This document shows positions 20,096-31,298 of a DNA stretch of 64,000 bases, one piece after another; the stretch's first letter is position 1, and each line of letters opens with the position of its first letter. The DNA lies in NCBI GenBank assembly GCA_916613615.1, contig OU744723.1:33176171-33240170 (forward strand). The letters run 5' to 3'. Origin of the DNA: Steromphala cineraria (lineage: Eukaryota; Mollusca; Gastropoda; Trochida; Trochidae). The position numbers and the translations under genes were made by a program. Under the pieces are notes generated by a model. That model did no database searches, was not told the DNA's origin, and saw only the letters and a program-made list of their open reading frames with translations.

Positions 20096-22406
20096 CTAAC
20101 CTAATCTGTATTTGTGTAATCCCTTGTGTAACATTGTAACACACAGTTTGTCTCCATCAATACACAGACCAGTTGGATACTGTACACCATTCTCTTTTGT
20201 AAGAATGTCTCTAATATACTCCCCTGTAGTACTGAGATGTATCACTCTGTGTGTGTGACAGTCAGCCACTAGACTGTCTCCTGTACTGGTGGTTGTGATT
20301 CCAAATGGACCTAAACGTGCTCTGTCTCCAGTAGGTGTGTATGTGAATACAATGTCTCCAGACTGTGTGAGACAGATGACAGACTTCAGACCATAATCTG
20401 ACACCAGGATAGTTCCTTGTCTGGTCACATGTATGTAGGAAGGATCACTGAAGCTCTTTCCTATTGCAGGAAGTTTTGTGAAGGTCTTCATGATGTTTCC
20501 CTGCATATCAATCAGATCCACAGAAGGTGGAGACTCTGAACCAGCCACCAGTGTTGATTGATCCAGAGTAGACAGACCCCTGTACTTCTTACTTGTCTGT
20601 ATTGTTGACAGGAGTGCCAGGTCAGGAGTCACAGCAACTGTGATGATACACGATGAGTCAGGGAGAGACACAGCTACCTTACCTTCACTGATAACTGTCA
20701 TACACCAGGGATTACCAGACACCTTGAGTACACTTGAACATTGCTGTCCTGCTTTAGTGTAAAATGATTTCAAAAGGCATTTCCTAAAATCACAAAAAAG
20801 AGTGACCTTAGTATCATCAGTGATCATAACCAAACTATCTGATACCCAGCAACTGTCTCCCACATTTTCTGTTGCTTCAATAACTTCATCCAGTACAGGT
20901 GTAGCAGTCAAGTCTATTCTGTCAGTATGTTGAATGACATCCATCTTTCCAATTTCTTTCTTAAGATTTTCAAGATTATGTACAAGGTTCAGGTTAGCTA
21001 CATCTGCTTTATCCTTCCTCTCTGTCCCTGTGACATCAGCCCCAGCTCCTGATCCAGACGACAGATACATCTCAAACAGCTGCGCCTCATCCTCCAACTC
21101 CAGAGCCTGCTGGATGGACTGAGACTTCTGCTGGTACAGCTGTAGATCCATTTGTGTTGTCTTCATCATCGACCTCAACATCTGTGTGTCTTGTTCTGTT
21201 TGATCCTTTACCTGTCTAATCAGTTGATTTTCCTTCTGTTTCAGTGCATCGATAGCTTCTTGTATGGTTTTCCTTATTTCTGATTCCAGCATGGACCTAT
21301 CAGCCAAAAGGTTTTTCTCTTCCAAATCCATTTTTTGAAACTCGCCGATTGTAAAAACCAATTTTTTCTGCTAAATTCTGCTGATGACGATGAAGTTTTG
21401 ATTTCACCTCTGTTAGCTGAGCCTTGATTGTGACGACCTTTTTACATGTTCTTTGGTCAATGCTACAACAGACAGTACACAAGGGTTTGTCATGGTCCAT
21501 GCAGTAGAGTTTCATCTTCTCATCATGTTCCTTGCAGAGTAGTTTATTTTGTCGAGGCTGTTCGTCTGAAACTGGTACAACTTGGTGTTTCTTTGAATTT
21601 GGCATCCTACTGTGTTGTTTCAGACATCCATCACAAAATAGAGTTTCACATTCTGAACACCAGTGTGTGGCTGGAGTTGTCTTCCCTTCTTCCTTGCACA
21701 CTGAGCATTGGTCATGTCCTGGAAAGTAACATTGTAAATCATGTATAACTAATGGAGGTTATCATCGGCATACATTTGTTTTCATGAAATGATAAACTTA
21801 TTCATCAGTATGCTGACAATGCATTATTGTCTTCATCAAATTCATTAGAATAACACAGACCTTTTAAATCACAATATTTCGGTATGATAAAACTTTATCA
21901 TATGATCAGCGATGAAATACTTGGTTTTATCAGTGAGATATACTGTCTACCAGGCAACAGTGATGATAAATTATAATATATCGTCACTTGTCAGGTGCCA
22001 GAACTAATTTAAATACAAATGGGGCTAAGAAATAAGTAAAATATCATGTATTATGCGATTAAGCATATATGTTCAGGCATCAGATTTTGTTCAAGAATAA
22101 TCTCTATTTGTTTGAAAGCTACCTTGTACAACTGAGTCCATGAGTCCAGTTAGAAGCAGTCCTGGTTTCAACTGCCCCACCCAATCTTCAACGGGTCTGT
22201 CAGGGTGAGGCACTGGGGTCTCTTGTCTACACGTGGGACAGGGAATGGTCTTCTTTCTCACTGCTTCTTCTTTTGTCTGTAGATATTTGCCCAGGCAGTT
22301 CTTGCAGAATGTATGCTGACAGGCTAATGTTACAGGCTGCACAAAAACCTCCATACACACACTGCAAGTCAGGAAGTCGTCATGTAGCTTGCCTGCTGTA
22401 ATGGTT
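20096..22406 (-). CDS. TRIM-family RING/B-box/coiled-coil protein with NHL-like C-terminus (frameshifted)
   Basis: Two exons on the minus strand: 22406-22123 and 21718-20096, with GT-AG junctions (caag|gtagct; tttccag|gacatg) that keep frame. Exon 1 holds a RING finger, CSVCMEVF..ACQHTFCKNC..CPTCR. Exon 2 has B-box 1 (QCSVCKEE..HWCSECETLFC), B-box 2 (LLCKEHDEKMKLYC) and a coiled coil. A C-terminal region with GITTTSTGDSLV and PTGLCIDGDKLCV repeats resembles an NHL propeller. Such proteins are usually E3 ubiquitin ligases and are greatly expanded in bivalves. Near 21340-21375, in an A/T-run region, the frame shifts; the exon is one base out (net), so it is a real mutation or a sequence error. 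The start codon must lie in an upstream exon, because no in-frame ATG precedes the RING after the acceptor at 22407. Confidence 0.88.
21719..22122 (-). other. TRIM intron
   Basis: 404-bp phase-1 intron between RING and B-box exons, with donor gtagct and acceptor ctttccag. Nothing else is seen in it. Confidence 0.85.
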
Positions 22407-22511
22407 CTAATTGAAAGACAATGTATTAAAAGTAAATGAAGCAGTAATAATTCAAATATATAACGTAAAGTGTAGCCATGTGATCCCTTTTTCTTATACA
22501 AAATGAATTAA

Positions 22512-22698
22512 AGGTGTTCACACAAAATGGCCGCCAATGGATTTTATGTGAATCTTCATACTTTTCCCTCGAACTATGGATGATTGGCTTGTGTAATCAG
22601 ATTTTTGACACTGTCAAAATAATACATTTAGCATTAACTTTCAATTATCAGGGAAATATTTAAAATATAAAATTGTCAAAAAACATGCTACTGCCCCT
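22512..22698 (+). mobile_element. 187-bp TTAA-flanked MITE
   Basis: Flanked by TTAA (22508-22511 and 22699-22702). It starts AGGTGTTCACACAAAATGG, and its other end read inward is AGGGGCAGTAGCATG. An inverted diverged copy lies at 4286-4445, and its left end matches the element at 160. It lies upstream of the TRIM RING exon. Confidence 0.75.
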
Positions 22699-23489
22699 TT
22701 AAGGCAGAATGAAAATGGAGTGGTATAGAAGACACTCACACATTGTAATAAACTCCTATGAATCGGGTAAGTAGTAATTATTTGGAATACTCATTATAAA
22801 TCTAGCCATCAAAGGTCAATTTTTCAGTTAGGTCTTAACTGGTATTTTGTTGCGTTATATGATAAAAAATAAGTTCTGTTTATTTGATAATTCTATTTTT
22901 TAAGTTAAATTTTCGCAATTCAAATAAGTTGATTCAAATATGTGTGTACGGAGAGCATTGATTAATTAAGTTTATAAATTCGCTTCTGGTTTATCATGAG
23001 CTTAGTTATTCACATTGAGTCAAATGGTGATATATTTTTCTTTGATATATTTTGTTCTGCGTCGTTTAAAAGACAATTTCAAAAGTGTCCTCGCATCAAG
23101 TATCAGGAATGTTCTGAGGATAAAAGTATTAAAACCGATAATCAACTAGACACGTTCATGAATGTTTGCCACGGATGAGACCAGAGTGTTATGTACATTG
23201 TCATAGAAACACGGCTATAAGATATGAGTGAAATTGCAGGTTGCACGAAAGTCAAGATTAGTCCACAACGAAGCTATTTATTTGGAAACACACTCGGTGA
23301 AGATTTGATGTTTACGTCGCATAAAACAAAGCGAAAGTAGAAACTGACCACAAAAACATAAGCTTAATAATATTTGCGAAAAAAACATGTTTGTCCATGT
23401 TATGATACCATTTGATAACGATAACAATGACGGTTACTTGGAAACAAAATGAAAGTTACAAGAAAAATAAAAATTCAAAATGACAAACC

Positions 23490-23600
23490 TTCACGCAGTG
23501 TTCACGCCCAGGACTTGTTGACTGCAAAATGAGATCCGTTCACTTGCCGTCTCCGAGCTGGCGACTGGTCACGTGACTGTACATATGTGGCTCTTTATGA
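23490..23600 (-). promoter_or_regulatory. Candidate TRIM promoter and 5' non-coding exon
   Basis: Upstream of the TRIM gene on its strand. It contains an E-box GGTCACGTGAC and a GC-richer stretch that ends at a donor-like GAAG|GTTTGTC (about 23488). It is conserved in the duplicate at 26880-26990, including the E-box. No TATA box is obvious. This is inference from position and conservation only. Confidence 0.35.
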
Positions 23601-23634
23601 GTGTTCAGCTCGAGTGCAATCTGTAATGTAAACT

Positions 23635-23895
23635 AAATTTAAATTACCATATATTTCTTGCTACACATGGGTAGATAGACACACTTAACTGCATGTATTG
23701 CTTGCAAGATATGATTAAATAATATTTCATGTTTGTATATGTTTTTCAATAATATCATTATCAACATCGTTGTCGTCACTTGTCATGTTATGCATTATAC
23801 GTTGTAAAGGAGCGGTGTTCAAATAAGCCCAATGGCTTGTTCACCAATCCTTATTTCATTTTGTGAAATAAAATATGTTTAAACCAATGTAAACT
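23635..23895. mobile_element. 261-bp insertion in duplication copy 1
   Basis: Present only in copy 1. It is bounded by the direct repeat AATGTAAACTA (23625-23635 and 23886-23896) that occurs once in copy 2 (about 27016). This looks like an insertion with an 11-bp target duplication, or a deletion between short repeats in copy 2. No internal TIR was recognised. Confidence 0.5.
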
Positions 23896-23999
23896 ATTAT
23901 TTGAAGGACAATATATTATAGCGTGAGATGGACTGCAATCACGTTAAACCGTATCACCTCTTTTTTCTGCATCAAATATGGGGACCTTGTCATTAGCTA

Positions 24000-25190
24000 C
24001 TATTTGAATGTTGAGTGTTAAGCTCGGTGTTTTATTTTGCATGGGACATGTAGTGGAGATAAATGACTTTCAGATAGTGAATAAACATAACATTGTTATA
24101 AAATGGATCACAATTTCAGTAATAGAAGACATTCTTGTACTTTCTGGGGCCGAGTCCCATTTGAGATTGGAAACCACTCCCATTAACAGAGCAGAACAGA
24201 AGAACATGTCCAAATTTAACAAGAAAGTAAAACGTGTGGTTCAAAAGATAGTGAACTTTTGATATGTTCTAGTAAACTCCTTTATAGGACTGTTTGAGAC
24301 ATCATAGTGCCAGCTCTGTATGAATTGATCCTTTAATATATGGTTTATTATTACAACGGTAGGGTTTATAAAATAATATCTGATCGTGAATCATTAAATT
24401 CAATTTGCAATTGTTGAAAAGCATCTTATGATCTAAAATGTAATAAACTAGTGATGACAAAAATTTAGTTTCAAACAAAATGACCTTTTGAGCTCATAGT
24501 GTTAAGATACCATCTTTGAAAAAAACACATTTCATGACTTGATACACCACAAATAATCATATCTGACACGGGTAGCATGCATTAGAAATAATCATTGGCT
24601 GGAATTAATCTGCTGAAAGCACAAAAAATATGTTTAAAATATAAAAGGACATGAAAAAAGAAGACGAAAAAAAGAAAAGGGCAACTCTACTCATAAAAGT
24701 GAAAACACATTCAAATTACAGATACTGTTAGTTACAATGCACTGAGCTGAGATAATTGCCAAGCACCTTAATCATTCTACATCATGAATTTTAAATAACA
24801 TTGTAAAGGTGACATGAGTCGATCAAGAATAGCTATTCAACTTATTTTCAATACAATGCATATGTACATTTCTCTTGATATTTCAAATTGTTCGCTCAAC
24901 GTATAAGTTGATAAAGAGTTTTATCCAATAATGAATAGTAAGCTTTTGTTATGAAAAGTAATCACAAAATCTACGATTTCTATCTATTGCTAAATATATT
25001 ACATCATGCGGCTCTATCTCCTATCCAAGCAAACATGAATGTATGTGTTGAAATTTTCTTTTTTATCAACGTAGAAAAAAAACTACATTTCATAGGTTCC
25101 CTTTCTGTTTAATGCATTACCACATCTATCGTCTTGATAGTTGAATTTATAACTCCTGTTATACCTCCTTTTCCACGTCACGGGGAGAGA
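24000..25190. other. Non-coding, no feature recognised
   Basis: AT-rich. An 84-codon frame at 24008-24262 has no motif. Nothing else is supportable. Confidence 0.45.
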
Positions 25191-25199
25191 TATTTACAT

Positions 25200-25237
25200 A
25201 GGGTAGGTAGGTAGGTAGGTAGGTAGGTAGGTAGGTG
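25200..25237. repeat. (GGTA)n microsatellite
   Basis: About eight uninterrupted GTAG units. Confidence 0.95.
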
Positions 25238-25619
25238 GAATTTAAGGGCGGCAATGGGCCAACAAATGACCTATATGCGCCCGCCCTAATGCTAAATCTC
25301 GGATTTTAACTTTGCAAAGAGTGCATACAGCAGACGCATGTTTAGACCCTCAAATAACTACCTTGCAACAACAGACTTAGTGCTACATATACTACCGGAT
25401 TTGTCGCATTGTCCACGTACAGTATATGGCTCCCTGATTCGTGATGAAAATAAGCACATATAGAATACAGGGGTGCAGACCCTCATCTACATACACTGTG
25501 ACCCAACACTCGATCAATGATCGAACACAAAGCAAATATATTATATCTAAATCAACCAGCTGTGCAGTTTTGTAAAGTATTCAATGTCTGTTACGCTGAC
25601 AACTTGAGTCATAGCTTTA

Positions 25620-27125
25620 AGGCAGTCTGAAAAGTAGACACTCATAAACACATTGTGGTAAATTCTTTACGAATCGGGTAAGTAACACAAACTCAATGGA
25701 CAAAAGTGTCTGTGCATCTCCTGATACAAAATGAAAACTATGCCAATAACTGACTTACATATCGCTTGATGTAAGTGAAAAATAAGCAAAACAACTAAAG
25801 ATGTTAACAAACGTTTATTTTTACATTTCTTCTTGGGCCCCTTTAAAATCAATGATTGAAGTATGAAGTACGACGGATGTTCGAATTGATCGTTCAATAA
25901 TGGCATGCAATAATCTGGTATCAAGCCACGAAATGAGTGTTCAGAGCACTGCTTGAAAAGTACTTTGAAACATGTTTTCCCAAATCGTCAATTTCATGTT
26001 TTGCTTTGTCAGATTCGGACTTCTTATTTGTGTTGCAATGTAACAGAGAAATTCCGATCTGGACACATATTTATGAACACAATCATTCGGATTTTCAACA
26101 ATAAGTTAACCTTTACGATGTTAGTATCTGTTAGAATTCCTTTGTTAAAATGCGTTGTAATTTGTATTTCTTTTATTTAAATACAGTTCAATCATTGTAG
26201 TTAAGTTACAACTGGTATTTTTGTGCGATATATAGTATCAAACAGTATACAGCAAGCTGTGTTGATTTGTTAGCTCTATTCATTAAAGTTAAATTTTCGC
26301 AAATACAATTAGTTGAATCAAACATGTGCGCATGTGTGATGGGAGTATCAATTAATAAAGTTTAAAAATCGTTTCTCGTTTATCATGAGCTTAGTTATTC
26401 ACATTGAGTCAAAGGGTGATATATTTTTCTTTGATATATTTTGTTCTTCGTCGTTTAAAAGACAATTTCAAAAGTGTCCTTGCATAAATTATCAGGATTG
26501 TTCTGAGGATAAAAGTATTGAAACCAATAATCAACTAGACACTTTCATGGATGTTTGCCATGGATGAGACCAGAGTGGTATTTACATTATCAACGAAACG
26601 CGGCTATAAGATTTAATTGAAATTGCAGGTTGCACGAGAGTCAAAATTAGTCCACAACGAAAGTATTTATTTGGAAACACACTCGGTGAAGATTTGATGT
26701 TTTCATGATATAAAACAAAGCGAAATTAGAAACTGACCACCAAGACATTATCTTAATAATATCTGCGAAAAAAACATGTTTGTCCATGTCATGATACCAT
26801 TGGATGACAATAACAATAACGGTTACTTTGAGAAAAAATGAAAGTTACGAGAATAACAAAACTCAAACTGACAAACCTTAACACAGTGTTCACGCACAGG
26901 ACATATTGACAGCAAAATGAGATCCTTTTACTTGCCGTCTTCCGAGCTGGCGACTGGTCACGTGACTGTACATATGTGGCTCTTTATGAGTGTTCAGCTT
27001 GAGTGCAATCTGAAATGTAAACTATTAGTTAAAGGACAATCTATTATAGCTTGAGATGTACTTCAATCACGTTAAAAGAGTATTACCTCTTTTTCCTGCA
27101 TCAAATATGGGGACTTAGGCAGTAA
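25620..27125. repeat. Segmental tandem duplication, copy 2
   Basis: Second copy of 22715-23990, including the E-box region. There is no TRIM coding exon next to it, so if the copied piece is a promoter it now drives nothing recognisable. Both copies carry a 60-codon frame, rejected as coding. Confidence 0.85.
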
Positions 27126-27129
27126 CTAC

Positions 27130-30100
27130 TATTTGTAATTGTAATGGCGAAATAAGTCACCTGTTTTCGAGGCTTTGCTAGAATAAGTTTTCCATCATAG
27201 ATTAATCTGTCATTTTATTTCTCAAAGTAATGGAAATAGGATTGTATATTACATTCAGGTTATAAGCATTCCCAATAGTGAAAGAGATAAATATATAGTT
27301 TTACTGAGTGTAGTTATACATAATAATATTAAGCCACAGATCATATATTTGTGTGGTAAAGAGTATTTTTCATGTTTCCAATTCATGTAGGACATATAAG
27401 TATATTGTAGGAATAATTTCATTTCTGCTAGTGTAGTGTTCAATCACCATTTTGATTGCTAGTGTAGGGATGAGTGTATATTTTATGAAAGCTTCATTTA
27501 CCAAAACATGTCATATGCTGAGTGTTTTGACTAAGTAGTTCAATATTGTAGCATAGGTTAAATTGTGCAATTACTTCTTTATATTTACCTTATGTTTTTA
27601 TTATGTTTCAGAAATGTACAAATAAATGTATGTACAAACATAAATACTAGAAACAAGAAGGGATTTACATGAATATAGAGAGAACAAATGTTTCTAGAAA
27701 GCTGTTGTGAGTTCAATACAGAGATTCGAAGATCAAATCGACTTGGTTATTCTGGTGACAGGAAGGCTTGGTGGGTTGTTCACAACAAGGCTGTCCCATT
27801 GACCACCTGGTTAGATTTGATGAGTTTGCTATATTTTGCTGTATATGCAGTTTTCTTTATAATATCCTTGTGCAATGGGTTTTCAGTAAGAGAAGGAATA
27901 ACGACCTGTATTGGAACAATTACCACATGCATTGATGAGAAATTACTCTTAATCATTAAATGCCATATTTTCTATGAACATGATTATGAAAACCGATTAT
28001 AGTTAACATTTGTACAACATAGAATGCTTTTAACATAACTTTGGAAAAAATCTTGACTTTGGAAGTAGTGTCATGAGTTTTCATTCACTTTCTTGAACCT
28101 TAATTATTTAGAATATACAGGACAGTTTTTCAAAGTTAATGTTCCATAATGACACAGAAAGTTGACATAAGTCTGACTAAAACTATTTAATTGATTTTTT
28201 TAAAGCCAATATTATCCTAAATTAAAATAACTTTGCTTCATCATATTTCATAATGAAAAATCCAAAAACATGAAAGACAAGGTGTAGAGGGTGACCTAAC
28301 TATTTCTCCAACAGGTATATCAGGTCTGAAAGTCTAAGGTACTTGGATAAAGGCTTCTTTTGGAGTTTGTTAATATTTTCTTAAAATGTATTGTGCACTT
28401 CAGGAAAATCATTCAAAACCACTGAGATAACTCCTAATGTTTTGAAAAAAAATTGATAAGAAAAAACACTGAAAACGATGAATATATTTTTTCTTAAAAT
28501 GGCAAGTGACAATAAATATAATTACATCAAGATATCGCATTTATATGTAAAGTATAACAAGGAAATTAGCTGGAAACTTATTAGGGAAAGGTTTAAAAAA
28601 TAAAAATACTTTCTTTCCCATAAAAATTTGGCATTATAAAATTTGCTTTAAAATGTGATGTTTTTTATGTTTATGTCATAATATTTTCTCTTAAGCAAAT
28701 TATATTTTAAACAACTATTCTTAGATGTATCTATGAACCCTATGAAGTTACTTCAATATCCTTTTGGATTTGTTCACAGAAGACAGTCAAAATGAATGAC
28801 CAAAAACACATGATGACTGAAAACAGATGACTTGACCATATATTATTTTGTTTCAGATACAGGATGATATTCGTAATCCTGGTAGGAGCTGTCACATTGA
28901 GCCATGATGTGTTTTAATCCAGTATTTTACCTGCGAAAGCTATTTCCCTCAATTTTCACCATAACAGTAAAATCCTAAAATTTCGTCAATCTAAGCACAC
29001 CAATTTCAAAATAGAAATGTTTATTTCAATGATGAGTAAACCTGTTCAGGTATTGCTAGTATTAAAAACATGCACTCATTAAACTATTTGTCAAATTGAA
29101 AGAAATACGTGGATGTCGACTTAAAATACCTTTACATTCATTCAACATCGATAATCGATTCACATTTACACAAGCTGCTGATGTTTCTCCGTCTAGAAAA
29201 GACGCCTTGCTGATCCATTTACATTAAAAGTATCCAACTGCATCGTAGCATTAATATAACAATGTGATCCAGTGACTAATAAGATATGCGTTCATCATGG
29301 AAAGTCCAGCACATTCCCTTGTTCACACATTTGCCAATTTGCAGAATACATCCGAAAATTGTTCCACCATTTCACAGACGTTTGTAGACACTGAAGCAGT
29401 TTTATTGAGCTTGAGTATATCGACAAACATCCTGGCTGTCTCGTCACTTTGTCAAGTCAAATAAAAAGAGAACGTGCTTTTGGGAGCACGTGAATACGTC
29501 ACAGCGACATTTGCTTGCTGATTGGATAATGTGATGTTCGTGACAACAGTCAAGCACTTGAATCTCGCGAAAAGTAAAGCAAACGTTAAATTCGTTCTTC
29601 CTTCCGGATCAAGTTACCATTAGAAATAAAGAAACACTACCGATTCTTGTAAAAAGGGCTGTTTTTGATCAATTTTGTCAATTTTCAGTGGGGATTCGCG
29701 ATAGTTTTGCTATACCGTTTACTGGTTTTAAGGTGTTTTTTTCACTATTCTAGTGACAAACATTCATTATGGACAGTTATTAAACTTTTTCGTCACGTGA
29801 CTAAGTTCAAGCGGAAACGTCACGTGATTATGACATTTTTGCCATTTTTGCAAAAATGCATGAATTTTGCTCAATTAAAAGTTTTAAACTTGAAAGTGTG
29901 GGATTCAACTATGTCATTGCCAACTTAAATTAAAATGTAAATATGAGATCGTTTTCGAAATTTCCGTTTTAAAATTGCAAAGTTTCTTTTGGAATTCAGT
30001 GTATGAGTCCGAAACTGTTTTTGTACTGTAATTAATAGTATGAAATATATAGTATATAATAGTATAAATGGAATGAAGTTATTGCCAAAATGAGTATAAA

Positions 30101-30830
30101 AGTTTATAAGAGATTGTAGCCGAAACAATTTCTTTTACTTCTCCAAAGAAAGCGTTCACAGAACATTAAGTTTTTGGTTAGTGTGTTTACAAGGGTTTTG
30201 TCAGTGATTATAGCTGAATGGAACAAAGTAATAGCCAATGGAACATGTGCGGCGGTGGCGGAAACTTCACACAAACTGATAGCAGCCCCGAAATTATTTT
30301 ATCTTTATCTTTTCATTCTGTACAGTGAATGAGATCAAAATGCAATACAAAGATCCAACCGAACCAGTACTTGTACCTCGGATGACAATGTATAGGTTTG
30401 CTAAATAGTTGTTTATCAGTCGTACACTAATGAACATAAGCATATGAATAATTATTGTTGATTTATGTATTACTTTATTCACCAATTTACAATTCTATTA
30501 TATCCATGAGCGGTTGTAACGAACATGTAAGCTGTTGCTCGCTTACCAATCCTGTTCCATGTATTCGGAAATTAAAATGTTTAAAAAAGATTCCCAGCAT
30601 GCATCATCAGGCAGAAAGTGGCGCACTGTTTATCTCATGCATCACAAACCTCATGTTGTAATCAGATTAAAGTGGGATTACAAACTTACTCAACTAAACT
30701 TATAATTAGAAATTGTAATTTTCAACAGTTAGAATTCCCTAATCAAACAGCATAATTGATTCCAGCATATCGACTGACTTTCTATCCCCAAATCAGGAGG
30801 AAAATAGACTACAACTCTGGCAGAGTTTGG
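27130..30830. other. Non-coding, possible distal promoter of the transporter
   Basis: Long AT-rich stretch with no convincing exon. A 104-codon frame at 27688-28002 is unrecognised. The 29440-29620 part is less AT-rich and carries CACGTGAATACGTCA, an inverted CCAAT box (GATTGG) and GAATCTCGCGAAAAG, which could be a promoter for the plus-strand gene that follows. This is inference only. Confidence 0.3.
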
Positions 30831-30835
30831 TCATC

Positions 30836-30856
30836 ATGTGCAATGATGCTGAAATG
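30836..30856 (+). other. Possible upstream first coding exon of the SLC22 gene
   Basis: ATG TGC AAT GAT GCT GAA ATG followed by a good donor gtatgt at 30857. Joined to the acceptor ending at 31292 (ttttcttag) it would run in frame into the exon with the ATG at 31299, adding nine residues. The downstream ATG alone gives a normal SLC22 N-terminus, so this is optional. Confidence 0.35.
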
Positions 30857-31298
30857 GTATGTTTTGTAAATGTCTGAACAATTGCTATATTTTTGTTAAA
30901 TTCTTTCCGACATATATAATATTTTACCTATGACCAATGCATAGTTCATATCTAAAACACTTTTTCTTTTCTGTCAATAATTATGTCGATTTGCTTTTAG
31001 ATATCAAGCATTCAATTATCAGTCGGAACGTTCATTTAATTCATAAAAGCTATTCTAGTTCTTAAGTTTCTGATATTTCAGTTAACAGTGCCAGATCAAG
31101 CATTGTTCTGCCCTTGAGATACAGAGGTGATAGCTAGGATATAGCACAACCATTAAACTTCATCGGGTATTACGCGACCCGGAATATAACCCTGTTTTAA
31201 GAGTGATTAGCTTATGCTCTACTGAATAAGCTACATCCCCAGTATATGTGTCTTATGGGACTATGAATATGATTCCATTATTATTTTCTTAGCAGAAG

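Larger units (their letters stand above)
22715..23990. repeat. Segmental tandem duplication, copy 1
   Basis: Matches 25620-27125 in order and orientation over most of its length: AATCGGGTAAGTA at 22760 against 25673, the 22990-23180 stretch against 26380-26570 at about 94% by eye, and GGCGACTGGTCACGTGACTG at 23563 against 26950. Copy 1 has an extra 261 bp (23635-23895) that copy 2 lacks, and copy 2 has about 500 bp extra near 25690-26190. Confidence 0.85.

Noticed and set aside
22996..26567. A 60-codon frame (MSLVIHIES...) kept open in both copies of the segmental duplication (22996-23178 and 26385-26567)
   Set aside because: Comparing the copies, eight of eleven differences change the amino acid and three are silent, which is about what neutral drift gives. 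No motif or splice context supports coding.
27688..28002. 104-codon frame with a hydrophobic stretch
   Set aside because: No homology recognised, no splice or promoter context, and AT-rich DNA gives such hydrophobic frames by chance.
31105..31220. tRNA-like sequence on the minus strand in front of SLC22 exon 1 (TAGCTTATTCAGTAGAGC, GGGTTATATTCCGG)
   Set aside because: The B-box is poor and there is no stem closure or second copy in the window; too weak to list as a feature.
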